The notes under the pieces were generated by a model. The model searched no databases. It was not told the origin of the DNA and saw nothing but the letters and a program-made list of their open reading frames with translations. Shown in pieces: positions 35,719 through 44,069 of a stretch of 64,000 bases of DNA (within the stretch, counting starts at the first letter, position 1; every line of letters starts with the position of its first letter). The translations under genes and the position numbers were made by a program. This stretch comes from Erwinia mallotivora (GTDB lineage: Bacteria; Pseudomonadota; Gammaproteobacteria; Enterobacterales; Enterobacteriaceae). Location of the stretch: the NCBI RefSeq assembly GCF_000590885.1, contig NZ_JFHN01000066.1:1-64000 (forward strand). The letters run 5' to 3'.

Positions 35719-35991
35719 ATGAAAAAAATCTCAGCCCTGCTCACTCTGCTTGCCTGCGGCTTTTCAGGAATTTCATGGGCTGGTGAAGCTCACGTCTGCC
35801 ATTCACCGGCCGTTGCCACCAATTCAGCCGCTGCGATGCTGAGCGACAACACGGTATTTAATTGTGGTGAAAAGATAAGCGGAACCCTACCGCAGCTTGC
35901 CGCCCAGGGGTGGATCATTGTTCAGCAAACCGATCAGGTGGCTATCACCGATCCATCCCGGGTCTACGCTCAGTTAATTATCAGAAAATAA
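35719..35991 (+). CDS. Small exported protein, unknown function
   Basis: A 90-residue protein with a typical Sec signal peptide (MKKISALLTLLACGFSGISWA). The mature form is about 69 residues with two cysteines (HVCHS and FNCGE) that could form a disulfide. A GAGAGGAACA site precedes the ATG. Small periplasmic proteins of this look are common and mostly uncharacterised in enterics. It is followed after 20 bases by the NUDIX gene. Confidence 0.75.
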   Translation: MKKISALLTLLACGFSGISWAGEAHVCHSPAVATNSAAAMLSDNTVFNCGEKISGTLPQLAAQGWIIVQQTDQVAITDPSRVYAQLIIRK

Positions 35992-36011
35992 GCCGCGCTC
36001 AGGGAGGTTTT

Positions 36012-36485
36012 TTGCGTACCCGTCCGTCATCGCGATTGATCATTTTTACTCCTGAGCATCGGGTTCTACTCTTTCATTTCTGCCATGAAGATGATGCCCT
36101 GAGCGGCAAATCCTACTGGGCGACGCCAGGTGGAGGGCTGGAAGATAACGAAACCTTTGAACAGGCCGCATTACGCGAGTTACGTGAAGAAACCGGGCTG
36201 ATAAGAGAGTCCGCAGGTCCGCACATCGCCAGCAGAAGCTTTACCATGACCCTGCCTGACGGCGAAACCGTACGGGCAGATGAGCGTTTTTTTATCATTC
36301 AGGCAGAAACCACTGAAACCTCCCTTTCAGGCTGGAGTGAAAATGAGCAGCAGGTGATTCACGCTCTGTACTGGTGGTCTCTGGAGGAGCTGGTCATATC
36401 TGAGGAAACGATATTTCCCCGTGAGTTACTTATTGAAATTATCAGCAGGCGGCCTGATCAACATCCGCATCAGCCCGGTCCATAA
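36012..36485 (+). CDS. NUDIX hydrolase
   Basis: A 157-residue NUDIX protein, which cleaves nucleoside diphosphates linked to another group. The NUDIX box is complete: GGGLEDNETFEQAALREL directly followed by REETGL, spanning about residues 41-63. The frame is open far upstream into the previous gene, but a TTG at 36012 preceded by AGGGAGG gives a protein that starts (M)RTRPSSRLIIFTPEHRVLLFHF, where the fold begins. TTG is therefore the probable start. Substrate unknown. The end overlaps a possible antisense gene by 44 bases. Confidence 0.87.
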   Translation: MRTRPSSRLIIFTPEHRVLLFHFCHEDDALSGKSYWATPGGGLEDNETFEQAALRELREETGLIRESAGPHIASRSFTMTLPDGETVRADERFFIIQAETTETSLSGWSENEQQVIHALYWWSLEELVISEETIFPRELLIEIISRRPDQHPHQPGP

Positions 36486-36744
36486 CCATGGCCTGAACAA
36501 AAGCAACGCAGGCTTCAGGCGTTACCGTCAGCAACGATATAACTCTTGGCCTGCAAAGCACATACTCACCACCGCCGATAAGGCGTAAGAAGGCTGGCTT
36601 ATCCCTGACCAGTCTTAATGAAATGGCCGTGGCGCGAAGTTTATGCAGAGACGCCAGCAGAATCGCTGGCTGAAAGGCACCGCTGCGCGGCATGGACTTC
36701 GCCAACGGGATCGGACCGTAATCTGTAAACCGGCCCAGTGCCAT
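36442..36744 (-). CDS. Hypothetical 100-residue protein
   Basis: An open frame between the NUDIX gene (convergent, 44 bases of overlap) and the S66 peptidase gene (same strand, 18 bases downstream of it). The translation contains strand-like stretches (YVLCRPRVISLLTVTPEACVAFVQAMVMDRAD) that look selected. Tight spacing to the peptidase gene supports a real gene in the same transcript. No family recognised; a shadow frame cannot be excluded. Confidence 0.45.
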   Translation of the reverse strand: MALGRFTDYGPIPLAKSMPRSGAFQPAILLASLHKLRATAISLRLVRDKPAFLRLIGGGEYVLCRPRVISLLTVTPEACVAFVQAMVMDRADADVDQAAC

Positions 36745-36762
36745 GCTGATGAATAAACCCCG

Positions 36763-37785
36763 TCAACGCAGGTATTGCCCGGTGACGGCAACGGTGCACT
36801 GGTCGAAATCAATACACAACCGGACACCAAGAGGAAGAGTCAGCATCGGATGGGTGTGGCAACAGTCGAAACCATCAACCAGGGGCAAAGGCTTATCTGC
36901 CAGAACTTCATATAAAACGTCTGAAGGTTGCCGCCCGCTCCCTTCATCATTAAAGCGCTCGTGTTTGCCTGAAATAATTGCACTGACTTTATCAAATATG
37001 CCGTTCAGCTTGAGCATAGAGAATGAACGCTCAACCGTCGCGATGTCTTTCAGACTGTCTTCGATAAACAATATATCGCCCTGCCGGATCTCTGGCATAC
37101 ACGGGCTTCCCATAATTCCGGAAAGCGTATTCAGATTCCCGCCAATTACCCGCCCTTCAATTCTGCCCTTTCCGACAAAACGACAGGTATTATCACAAAG
37201 TATTTTGGGCCTGACGGGTTCAACGGTGTCCCAGTTCAGCCGCTCATCCGTCCATTTTTCTGGCAACGTGTAATGACGGGTTGCCGAATGAGGTTGCATC
37301 AGCATTTCATAAAAAGAGTGCCAGGTTTGATCCACTAACGGCGGAAATTCACCAAAAGACGCGACCAGCGCCGGACCATAAAAGGTAATTAACCCTGTTC
37401 TGGCGTAAATCCCTGCCAGCAGAGCGGTCGCATCAGAGTAGCCAATGATAATTTTAGGATCTTCCATCAGCGTCTCATAGTCGAGATAGGGCAGGAGTGA
37501 ATTACTGTTACTGCCCCCAATAGTGGACATGATGCAACGCACCCCAGGATCGCGAATCAGCGCGTTCAGCTCTTCAGCACGTTCTTTAATCGAACCTGAA
37601 CGATAGAAGTCTGACCGGCCTGTCAGGCAGCCCGCTTTGAGCCGGAAGCCCTTCTTTTCAAGAAACGATTTTGCGCGGTTAAAGCGGTTGGGGGCGGTCA
37701 CTGTCACCGGGGATGACGGAGAGAAAAAACCGATCGTATCGCCAATGCTCAAAGCCGGGGGTAACAGGGGTTGCCTGAAAGACAT
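36763..37785 (-). CDS. S66-family LD-carboxypeptidase (MccF-like)
   Basis: A 340-residue serine peptidase of family S66. The nucleophile elbow reads IIGYSDATALL (Ser about 117), after IMSTIGGSNSNSLLPYLDY; the Glu and His of the Ser-Glu-His triad lie in RVIGGNLNTLSGIMGS...LFIEDS and in FDCCHTHPMLTLPLGV. The family includes LdcA (murein tetrapeptide L,D-carboxypeptidase) and MccF, which detoxifies microcin C by cleaving the amide bond to its nucleotide. The order of motifs and the GGSNSN loop favour the MccF-like branch, hence a possible antibiotic-immunity role. It reads away from the repeat-containing region at 38.1 kb. Confidence 0.88.
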   Translation of the reverse strand: MSFRQPLLPPALSIGDTIGFFSPSSPVTVTAPNRFNRAKSFLEKKGFRLKAGCLTGRSDFYRSGSIKERAEELNALIRDPGVRCIMSTIGGSNSNSLLPYLDYETLMEDPKIIIGYSDATALLAGIYARTGLITFYGPALVASFGEFPPLVDQTWHSFYEMLMQPHSATRHYTLPEKWTDERLNWDTVEPVRPKILCDNTCRFVGKGRIEGRVIGGNLNTLSGIMGSPCMPEIRQGDILFIEDSLKDIATVERSFSMLKLNGIFDKVSAIISGKHERFNDEGSGRQPSDVLYEVLADKPLPLVDGFDCCHTHPMLTLPLGVRLCIDFDQCTVAVTGQYLR

Positions 37786-38059
37786 CTGTTTTCACCTCAC
37801 CGTTGAATAAGTTGTACAGACCCTGTCATGGCGTTCAGGGGAGTGAATATAAATACAGGCTCCGGGCAAAACTGTCACTGCCCGTATTGATACTGATAAT
37901 AAAGTGACTGATTCTCACTTTGCTTCTGTTTCAGACGACAAAGACATGTAGTGAAAATAACGAACAACCACAGCAGGCTGCGTCTTCTTTGGTATCAGGG
38001 TAAATCCTGATGCACTGAGCAGTTCTGCCAGTTTATGCCTGCACGACGTCATCGCCGGG

Positions 38060-38190
38060 CAGGCATTATTGCCGTAGCCTGTCGGGACACGGACAGCGCG
38101 CAAAAACCGGAGCGTAAACGGACCAGGTGAGATTTCGGGCACTGCCCGGGTTCAAAATGGCAGATAAACAGCCCTGATGGGCCTGGCTCT
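38060..38190. repeat. Dispersed intergenic repeat, copy A
   Basis: About 130 bases matching 40744-40875 along their length. Shared landmarks in order: ACAGCGCGCA, AACCGGA, GATTTCG, GCACT, TCAAAATGGCA, then GCCCTGATGGGCC near the end, itself a short inverted repeat. A 75-codon frame on the minus strand (37915-38142) is made mostly of this repeat and is not taken as a gene. Confidence 0.75.
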
Positions 38191-38498
38191 GAGTAAATGT
38201 TTATTTTACCCGACTAACGTAGCTGCGCCCGGGTAACAATTAAAAGGCGGCAAAGAATAAGCATCATCACGCTTTTCACGCCGGTGCGATTGACATGTTA
38301 TGCACCCTGGAAACTTCTGTATAAAAGATGATTTTATTGGAAACTTTGTTACAATGGATAACATATTGATTCGCATGGCGATCTTTCAATAAACCTTTCC
38401 ACATCATACTATTAAAAGTATAACTTACAGAGCATATAAAGCCATTATCGCAATAATGCTTCTTAAAAAATCCAGAAGATTGTAGTGAGGAGATATTC

Positions 38499-39326
38499 GT
38501 GAGCAGAAGAATAATGGTTAATCATATCGTCTGTTTTGAGCCAGAAAAAAAGAAAATCTCCGGAAAAAATGGGACATATTCTCTTAGTGCCTCAGCTGCA
38601 TTATGTTTCGAACTGCTGCTGAATAATGCAGGAAACCTGGTATCCCATCAGGAATTTTATGAATATGCATGGCGACGGTTTGGCATGGAACCCACATCAA
38701 CCTCTCTGTATCAAAATATCTCCACCCTGCGTAGCGCACTTAAAAAGTCAGGACTGACCACCGACATTATAAGAACAATGCCGCGCAGAGGATTTCTCCT
38801 CTCTCCATTGACCGAGATAGTCAGAGAGCAACCAAAGAGCAATGAAAACACCGGGAAAGAAACGCAAGAAATTGCCGTTATGAAAAATAATGATGTCGCC
38901 ATCACACCGGAACCATCGGTGAATGAAATCATCACTGAAAAAATGTCATCACCTGTAAAACCCTCCTCAGACAGAACAAAAAAAAATGGCATAACGATAT
39001 TAATAACAGCCTTTGCCGGCGTTATGGTAGGCGGTTCATTCTTTTTCATAAAAAACGAACCCCAGGAAAAAAACCTGTTCACATCCGAAGCCATTAGTTT
39101 TTCAGGGTGCAAAATATTTACTAACAGAGATTCTGTTATCAATAAAGAGAAGGTGGTCAGCATCGCCTCAGCACAGGAATTACAGTGCAACAAAACGCCT
39201 TATATCTATATGACCAGCTATAAGTACTCGGACCGACTCTCTCTCATTCTCTGTCAGCAACCGCTTAATGGCGAACACAATGCAAATTGTCATTCTCTGT
39301 ATTACATAAAGAGCTTTCGCAAATGA
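38499..39326 (+). CDS. ToxR/CadC-like membrane-bound transcription regulator
   Basis: A 275-residue protein with an OmpR-type winged helix at the N terminus (about 20-105: LSASAALCFELLLNNAGNLV, YQNISTLRSALKKSGL, IIRTMPRRGFLLS), a charged linker, one transmembrane segment at about 168-186 (ITILITAFAGVMVGGSFFFI) and an 80-residue periplasmic domain with cysteines (FSGCKIF, LQCNK, LILCQQ, NCHS). This is the MarT/CadC/ToxR plan, sensing outside and binding DNA inside. The next gene, a FidL-like membrane protein, overlaps by 4 bases. GTG is used as start with GAGGAG in front. It likely controls the adjacent fimbrial operon. Confidence 0.85.
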   Translation: MSRRIMVNHIVCFEPEKKKISGKNGTYSLSASAALCFELLLNNAGNLVSHQEFYEYAWRRFGMEPTSTSLYQNISTLRSALKKSGLTTDIIRTMPRRGFLLSPLTEIVREQPKSNENTGKETQEIAVMKNNDVAITPEPSVNEIITEKMSSPVKPSSDRTKKNGITILITAFAGVMVGGSFFFIKNEPQEKNLFTSEAISFSGCKIFTNRDSVINKEKVVSIASAQELQCNKTPYIYMTSYKYSDRLSLILCQQPLNGEHNANCHSLYYIKSFRK

Positions 39327-39778
39327 AAAAAATTATCATTTTTCTTATATTTTCTTTGGTGACATATTTCTGTTTCTTCATTAAAAATCAATCCAGGCCA
39401 GAGGGTGAGTGTAAGGCCGAGATATCTTTTATAAAAGGAAATGAGCGTATGAATATCGTGTCATTTCAGAATCTTGATTCAGGTCAGGGAACCATATCCA
39501 TCTCAGGAGTACTTTACAACGGCAAGAAAATCTCAGGATATCTGAGTAAAACAGTAAATTTCACCTATAAAAAGAACGGCGACAATTACCTTGTCAGATC
39601 AGATTTAATTCTCAACTCTCCTCAGATGACGCTGACCCCGGATGTTGAGAAGAGATGGTTACCCGATTTTTTCATCACCAAAGGACAGTCACTCCTCTGG
39701 AAGATAAAGCATTTAAATAACAGGTCATGGTTGGTCTATTCTGAAACAGTACCGCTCTACTTATGTGAAAAAAACTAA
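39323..39778 (+). CDS. FidL-like inner-membrane protein
   Basis: A 151-residue protein with one N-terminal membrane anchor (KKIIIFLIFSLVTYFCFFI) and a periplasmic beta-rich domain (ISFIKGNERMNIVSFQNLDSGQGTISISGVLYNG; ILNSPQMTLTPDVEKRWLPDFF). It matches the FidL type found next to MarT-like regulators in Salmonella. The ATG overlaps the stop of the regulator as ATGA, so both are made together; ToxR-type regulators commonly need such a periplasmic partner. A second frame extending to 39287 only overlaps the regulator. The gap 39,779-40,033 is AT-rich and carries the fimbrial promoter. Confidence 0.8.
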   Translation: MKKIIIFLIFSLVTYFCFFIKNQSRPEGECKAEISFIKGNERMNIVSFQNLDSGQGTISISGVLYNGKKISGYLSKTVNFTYKKNGDNYLVRSDLILNSPQMTLTPDVEKRWLPDFFITKGQSLLWKIKHLNNRSWLVYSETVPLYLCEKN

Positions 39779-40033
39779 TAATCCCGCAACATACCATTTA
39801 AACAATAAGTGCATTACACAATGCACTTTCACAAAACCTCTTAAAATCTCTTAAATCACAGTAGAAAACCAATCAATTTATTGATTTTTAACAGCTTTTT
39901 TTAACAGAAAAGATTTAATGAATTTTGATATTTATTAAGTCACACCTTATCAATTTTAAAGGTATCTTCTTTCCCGTTCCAGGCCGACCTGGCTTGTGTT
40001 CATTAGTTATATATTCAGATAAAGGAAGAAGAC

Positions 40034-40720
40034 GTGTCTTTTAAAAAATTAGTGCTGATTTTTGGTTTCACCAGTAGTTCACTGTTATCCCATTCTGTCA
40101 TGGCGGGAATGGATATTAACGTACATGGTATTATTGCTCCGAATGCCTGCACAGCAAATATTGTCGGAGGTGATGGACTTGATTGGGGTATTATGCAACA
40201 TGAAAACCTCAAACAGACTTCGCTTAATAATTTCCAGGCAAAACAGGTGACATTGCAGGTCAGTTGCCCATCTAATCAGAGCGTTGCTTTTTGGGCGACC
40301 GATCCTAATGAAAATAGCGCGATGGTTGGTGAGAACACTGACGGCAGAACTGGCCACGCCGATGCCAGCCGTATTTTTGGTCTGGGCATGGATCCGGTAA
40401 CCGGAAATAAACTGGGTAACTTTACTCTCAACCCGGTTTCATCGACAGTGGATGGTGTCACTAACAGTACATCATTTGGCTATCAGAATGGTGGCGCGCA
40501 CAATGGCACCTCATTTAGTAAAGTATTAAATGCAAACTGGAGTTATAAAAAAACAGAGGACTGGACGCCCTGGGACGAAACAAAAAATACGCCTTCAGCA
40601 GGAAAATCCTTCTCATGGGTATTTGACGTCGAGCCTCAACTTAACCGTGGGGATATGATCACTAACGCGCAACAAGTTGACTGGCAGGGAACTGCGCAGG
40701 TAAACGTGCGTTACTTCTGA
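40034..40720 (+). CDS. Fimbrial subunit of the DUF1120 (GltF-like) type
   Basis: A 228-residue exported protein: signal peptide to about residue 24 (SHSVMA), then an immunoglobulin-like pilin domain with the usual first cysteine (IAPNACTANIVGGDGLDWG), a second cysteine in LQVSCPSNQ and a closing beta strand WQGTAQVNVRYF with the penultimate aromatic residue typical of chaperone-assisted subunits. GTG start with AAGGAAG at 10 bases. This subunit class accompanies YhcA/YhcD-type chaperone-usher systems in E. coli. The usher and chaperone follow after a repeat element. Confidence 0.8.
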   Translation: MSFKKLVLIFGFTSSSLLSHSVMAGMDINVHGIIAPNACTANIVGGDGLDWGIMQHENLKQTSLNNFQAKQVTLQVSCPSNQSVAFWATDPNENSAMVGENTDGRTGHADASRIFGLGMDPVTGNKLGNFTLNPVSSTVDGVTNSTSFGYQNGGAHNGTSFSKVLNANWSYKKTEDWTPWDETKNTPSAGKSFSWVFDVEPQLNRGDMITNAQQVDWQGTAQVNVRYF

Positions 40721-40743
40721 TTTAATACTTAAAGCCTGCCCCA

Positions 40744-40875
40744 CCAGGCGTTATTGTCGCAGCCAGTCTGGACACCGACAGCGCGCAGAAACCGGAACGT
40801 ACACTGAGTACGTAAGGATTTCGAGCACTGGCCGGGATCAAAATGGCAAGTAAATAGCCCTGATGGGCCAGGATC
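40744..40875. repeat. Dispersed intergenic repeat, copy B
   Basis: Second copy of the element at 38060-38190, same orientation, placed between the fimbrial subunit and usher genes. It shares ACAGCGCGCA, AAACCGGAACGTAC, GATTTCGAGCACTGGCC, ATCAAAATGGCAAG and GCCCTGATGGGCC. It may act as an RNA structure that lowers usher expression relative to subunit. Confidence 0.75.
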
Positions 40876-40919
40876 TTAGAGTTGCAGCAGGCATCTCAAT
40901 ATGAGGTGCCTGGTTTTTT

Positions 40920-43280
40920 ATGCGTAAAATATATTCTTTTTTTATTATCTGCTCTCTGCTTTTCGCAATGGCACCCGCGCTCAGTAAGCAGCTAAAGTTT
41001 GACCCAAACCTGATATCGGCAAATGGCATCAGTGACATACAGCTTGATAACGCACTCAATCAACACGTATTACCTCAGGGTGATACCCAGGCGGAAATTT
41101 ACATTAACGATCATTTTATCTCATCGGATAAAATATCATCAGTCAATGGAAAAGTAGTTTATTCAGATCTTTTTAAATCGAAGTCAGGCATAAAAAAAAA
41201 TCAATGGCGACGCTATAAAAAGACAGCTAACGGAAAATATTACGTTCTCAACCCGGAAGTAAAGGAAGATTTCGACCGCAGCGATAATTCCTTACGTATT
41301 CAGATCCCAGTGACATATCTGATTAATCCTGACGGCAAGATGAGAACCAGCGGAGGCACCGGTGCGTTTATTAACTATAACACCTATGCATATCGGTTCT
41401 CCGGTTCTTCTGATGCACTTGAAAGCACCAATACAGAATATGAAGCTGGATTAAATATGAACAATACAATTTTACGATCCCACGGTTCTTACAGCTCATT
41501 TCGCAGCCGTGGCATTAATACGTCTGTAAACAGAGTACGTGATGGCTATATCGAGCGTAACGTTGCCAGCGTGAAAATTCGCGCTGGCCGAACCATGGTC
41601 AGTGATGGTGGATTTGGCACCGGTTATATTGATGGTGCCGTAATATCCTCTGCTGAGGGAAACGCCACGGCATTTGTTAATTTCACTTACGACACCGCGG
41701 AAGTTCTGCTGGTTGAATTCTGGCAGAACAATCTGTTGCTGTATAAACAGATGATTCAGAAAGGACATGCTGAACTGCGCAATATCCCGGTCTCCGGTTT
41801 TACTGGCGATGTCATGGTATTAATTAAACGAAACGGTCAGATAGTGGATTCGCGGGTGATTTCCCGTGGACAAATTACCACGGTACGCGAGGGAGTGACT
41901 GGCTATTATGCTTTCGCCGGGCGGACAGCGACGGCAAGACGCAGCCTGGTCAGCGGTGCTGGTTTCAGCAAATACTTCAGCAAAAATATCAGCCCATCCG
42001 TTGCCCTCGTTTCGGCGTCAAAATACCGGGGGATCACGGTTAATAACACAACGTTAAACGGCAATTTCCGCTCTGCAAGCTGGCTGAGCGCCGTGCAGAA
42101 TGAAAAAAATCAGAAGGGCCTGAGCCTGAATGTCACGGCCAGTTATAAAAATACCAGCCTCACTTACACACGCAACAGTCGTCATTTCAGCTACATCGAT
42201 CAGGCGCTGATGGGCAGCTACAGCGCACAACAAAGCAGTATCGGCCTGAGCCAGACGCTGCAATTGCCAAAAGGGATAACGGGCAGTCTTTCACTGACAC
42301 ACTATCGTTTTTATGACGCCCCCAGTCAGGATTCACTGTCAGCGAGTATGAGTATACCGGTGGCTAAAGCCTCATTGGGTATGGGGGTTTCCTGGATGTC
42401 CCTCGCGCCCGGACATGCCCGGACAGACAAACTAAGCGTTAATCTGACCCTCAGCGTTCCGCTCAGCCTCAGAAACCGCAGCGTCAACTGGCGAAGCCAG
42501 TACTACAGATATGGTGAAAGAGCACGTCTTTCCAATTCAGTAAGCGCTTCGGTTACCGACAATTACAGGCTTACTGCCAGTCAGATGCGCACGTCAGGAT
42601 CGGGACGTTCAGAGACATACACGCTGGATAATGCCGTCACGACACCCTACACAACTGCGGATATTTCCCTGTCTCAGGGCAATGAGGCGGGCGAGTCATC
42701 GCGGACGACAGCGGCTTATTTATCCGGTGCAGTAGCAATAAGTAAGGAAGGGGTTGTCTTTTCGCCAGGCCGCATTGGCGATACATGGGCGGTGGTTAAT
42801 ACTGGCGTTCATCATTTTCTCAATGTCAGCTCACTGCAAAGCAGCTCGGTGACTAATCATGATGGTAAAGCCATTATCAGTCCTGTGGCAGAGCAGAGAG
42901 GCGACTTTATACGGGTAAATCCTGAAGGGCTGCCATCAGGGGTTATCATTAAAAACAACGTCAGAGAATTTTCTGCCGCTCACGGTTCGGTATCATATTT
43001 TAATTTTGACGCATCAAAAAATAGTTCATTGCTGATGAAGTGGAATCAAATGCCTGGCTGGGTCAATCAGAGCGATCTCTTTTACAATAAGAAAGGAAAA
43101 TTAATTGCCCGATTTATTGATAAACAAATTCTTCTGATTAATGAAGAAGATATTAAATTTCTGCAAGGAGAGGGAATGTCCTCCCCCGGCAGAACAGACA
43201 CCACGTGTAAAATTTCAACCAAAAACATTCACAAAAAGGAGGACATAATTAATGTCAACTTTATCTGTAGTCACGCGTAA
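40920..43280 (+). CDS. Outer-membrane fimbrial usher (YhcD-like)
   Basis: A 786-residue usher: signal peptide (FFIICSLLFAMAPALS), N-terminal chaperone-binding domain (residues 25-130), a 24-strand beta-barrel region with alternating Ser/Thr/aromatic residues, a plug-like domain within it (AEVLLVEFWQNNLLLYKQMI, VMVLIKRNGQIVDSR), and C-terminal domains ending with a cysteine pair (TTCKIST, NFICSHA). It is short for the family and similar in length to E. coli YhcD. The end overlaps the chaperone gene by 29 bases, so the two are coupled. No strong ribosome-binding site precedes the ATG. Confidence 0.88.
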   Translation: MRKIYSFFIICSLLFAMAPALSKQLKFDPNLISANGISDIQLDNALNQHVLPQGDTQAEIYINDHFISSDKISSVNGKVVYSDLFKSKSGIKKNQWRRYKKTANGKYYVLNPEVKEDFDRSDNSLRIQIPVTYLINPDGKMRTSGGTGAFINYNTYAYRFSGSSDALESTNTEYEAGLNMNNTILRSHGSYSSFRSRGINTSVNRVRDGYIERNVASVKIRAGRTMVSDGGFGTGYIDGAVISSAEGNATAFVNFTYDTAEVLLVEFWQNNLLLYKQMIQKGHAELRNIPVSGFTGDVMVLIKRNGQIVDSRVISRGQITTVREGVTGYYAFAGRTATARRSLVSGAGFSKYFSKNISPSVALVSASKYRGITVNNTTLNGNFRSASWLSAVQNEKNQKGLSLNVTASYKNTSLTYTRNSRHFSYIDQALMGSYSAQQSSIGLSQTLQLPKGITGSLSLTHYRFYDAPSQDSLSASMSIPVAKASLGMGVSWMSLAPGHARTDKLSVNLTLSVPLSLRNRSVNWRSQYYRYGERARLSNSVSASVTDNYRLTASQMRTSGSGRSETYTLDNAVTTPYTTADISLSQGNEAGESSRTTAAYLSGAVAISKEGVVFSPGRIGDTWAVVNTGVHHFLNVSSLQSSSVTNHDGKAIISPVAEQRGDFIRVNPEGLPSGVIIKNNVREFSAAHGSVSYFNFDASKNSSLLMKWNQMPGWVNQSDLFYNKKGKLIARFIDKQILLINEEDIKFLQGEGMSSPGRTDTTCKISTKNIHKKEDIINVNFICSHA

Positions 43281-43956
43281 TATTGTCATTTTTATTTTTA
43301 TCGCATCGGGTCTGATAAACTTCGCCAGTGCAGAAATATTGCCTTCCTCTTCAGCCGTGCTGATTAAGTCAGGAAGTCAGGAATCTACAATTGACATAAA
43401 AAACAATGGTAACAAAAGCGTTCTTCTTTACAGTAAAATCAGTCGACTACCCGATGATAATCTGGCGGGAGGCACGCTTTATACCGAACCACAGGCCATT
43501 GTGATGGCACCAGGAGATACTCAGACCATCCGGGTTATTTATCGCACAAACACCCCTGATGCCGTTGAGCACATCGCCAGGGTTATTTTTACCGGCCTGC
43601 CACCGCAGGACGAGGTCAGCGAGGGAAAGGTAAAAATCCTCGTAGGACAGGATCTTCCGGTAGTGATCAATGTTCGGAAGGACCTGAAACAAAAAGATGT
43701 GTGGGAGCAGATAAAATATCGTACAGAGACGAATCGTTTGTGCATGTATAATCCCACGGCTAAGGTTTTCCGCTTTTCACCCAATTTAAAAACTGATGAA
43801 AAAAATATTCAGATTACCTTCAGAAAACCTTATGTACTACCCGGAGAAGAATTGTGTGCTGAGACGACGCATTCACTCGCGCATGGAATGCATCTGAATA
43901 TAACCAGCGTGAGTGATTATAATTATCTGTTAAAAACCAATAAGGTCATCCTGTGA
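43252..43956 (+). CDS. Periplasmic fimbrial chaperone (PapD-like)
   Basis: A 234-residue chaperone of the two-immunoglobulin-domain type. Signal peptide to about residue 27 (LINFASA), first domain with the donor strand region (ESTIDIKNNGNKSVLLYSKIS; IVMAPGDTQTIRVIYRTN; EHIARVIFTGLPP), second domain with QDLPVVINVRK and a cysteine pair (RLCMYN, ELCAET). An AAAGGAGG site stands before the ATG inside the usher gene. It completes a minimal subunit-usher-chaperone operon; no separate tip adhesin gene is visible. Confidence 0.9.
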   Translation: MSTLSVVTRNIVIFIFIASGLINFASAEILPSSSAVLIKSGSQESTIDIKNNGNKSVLLYSKISRLPDDNLAGGTLYTEPQAIVMAPGDTQTIRVIYRTNTPDAVEHIARVIFTGLPPQDEVSEGKVKILVGQDLPVVINVRKDLKQKDVWEQIKYRTETNRLCMYNPTAKVFRFSPNLKTDEKNIQITFRKPYVLPGEELCAETTHSLAHGMHLNITSVSDYNYLLKTNKVIL

Positions 43957-44069
43957 TTTTTAACGCCTGAAAATTTTTCTCCGGCCATCGTCAACATCAC
44001 CCTCCGCCAAACGGGTTGCATCATGCAGACCGCTGGCGGGGCAATAAGTCAGGGTGGCCTGACAAAAGC

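Noticed and set aside
37915..38142. 75-codon frame on the minus strand
   Set aside because: A large part is translated from the dispersed intergenic repeat at 38060-38190, so it is more likely a repeat artefact than a gene.
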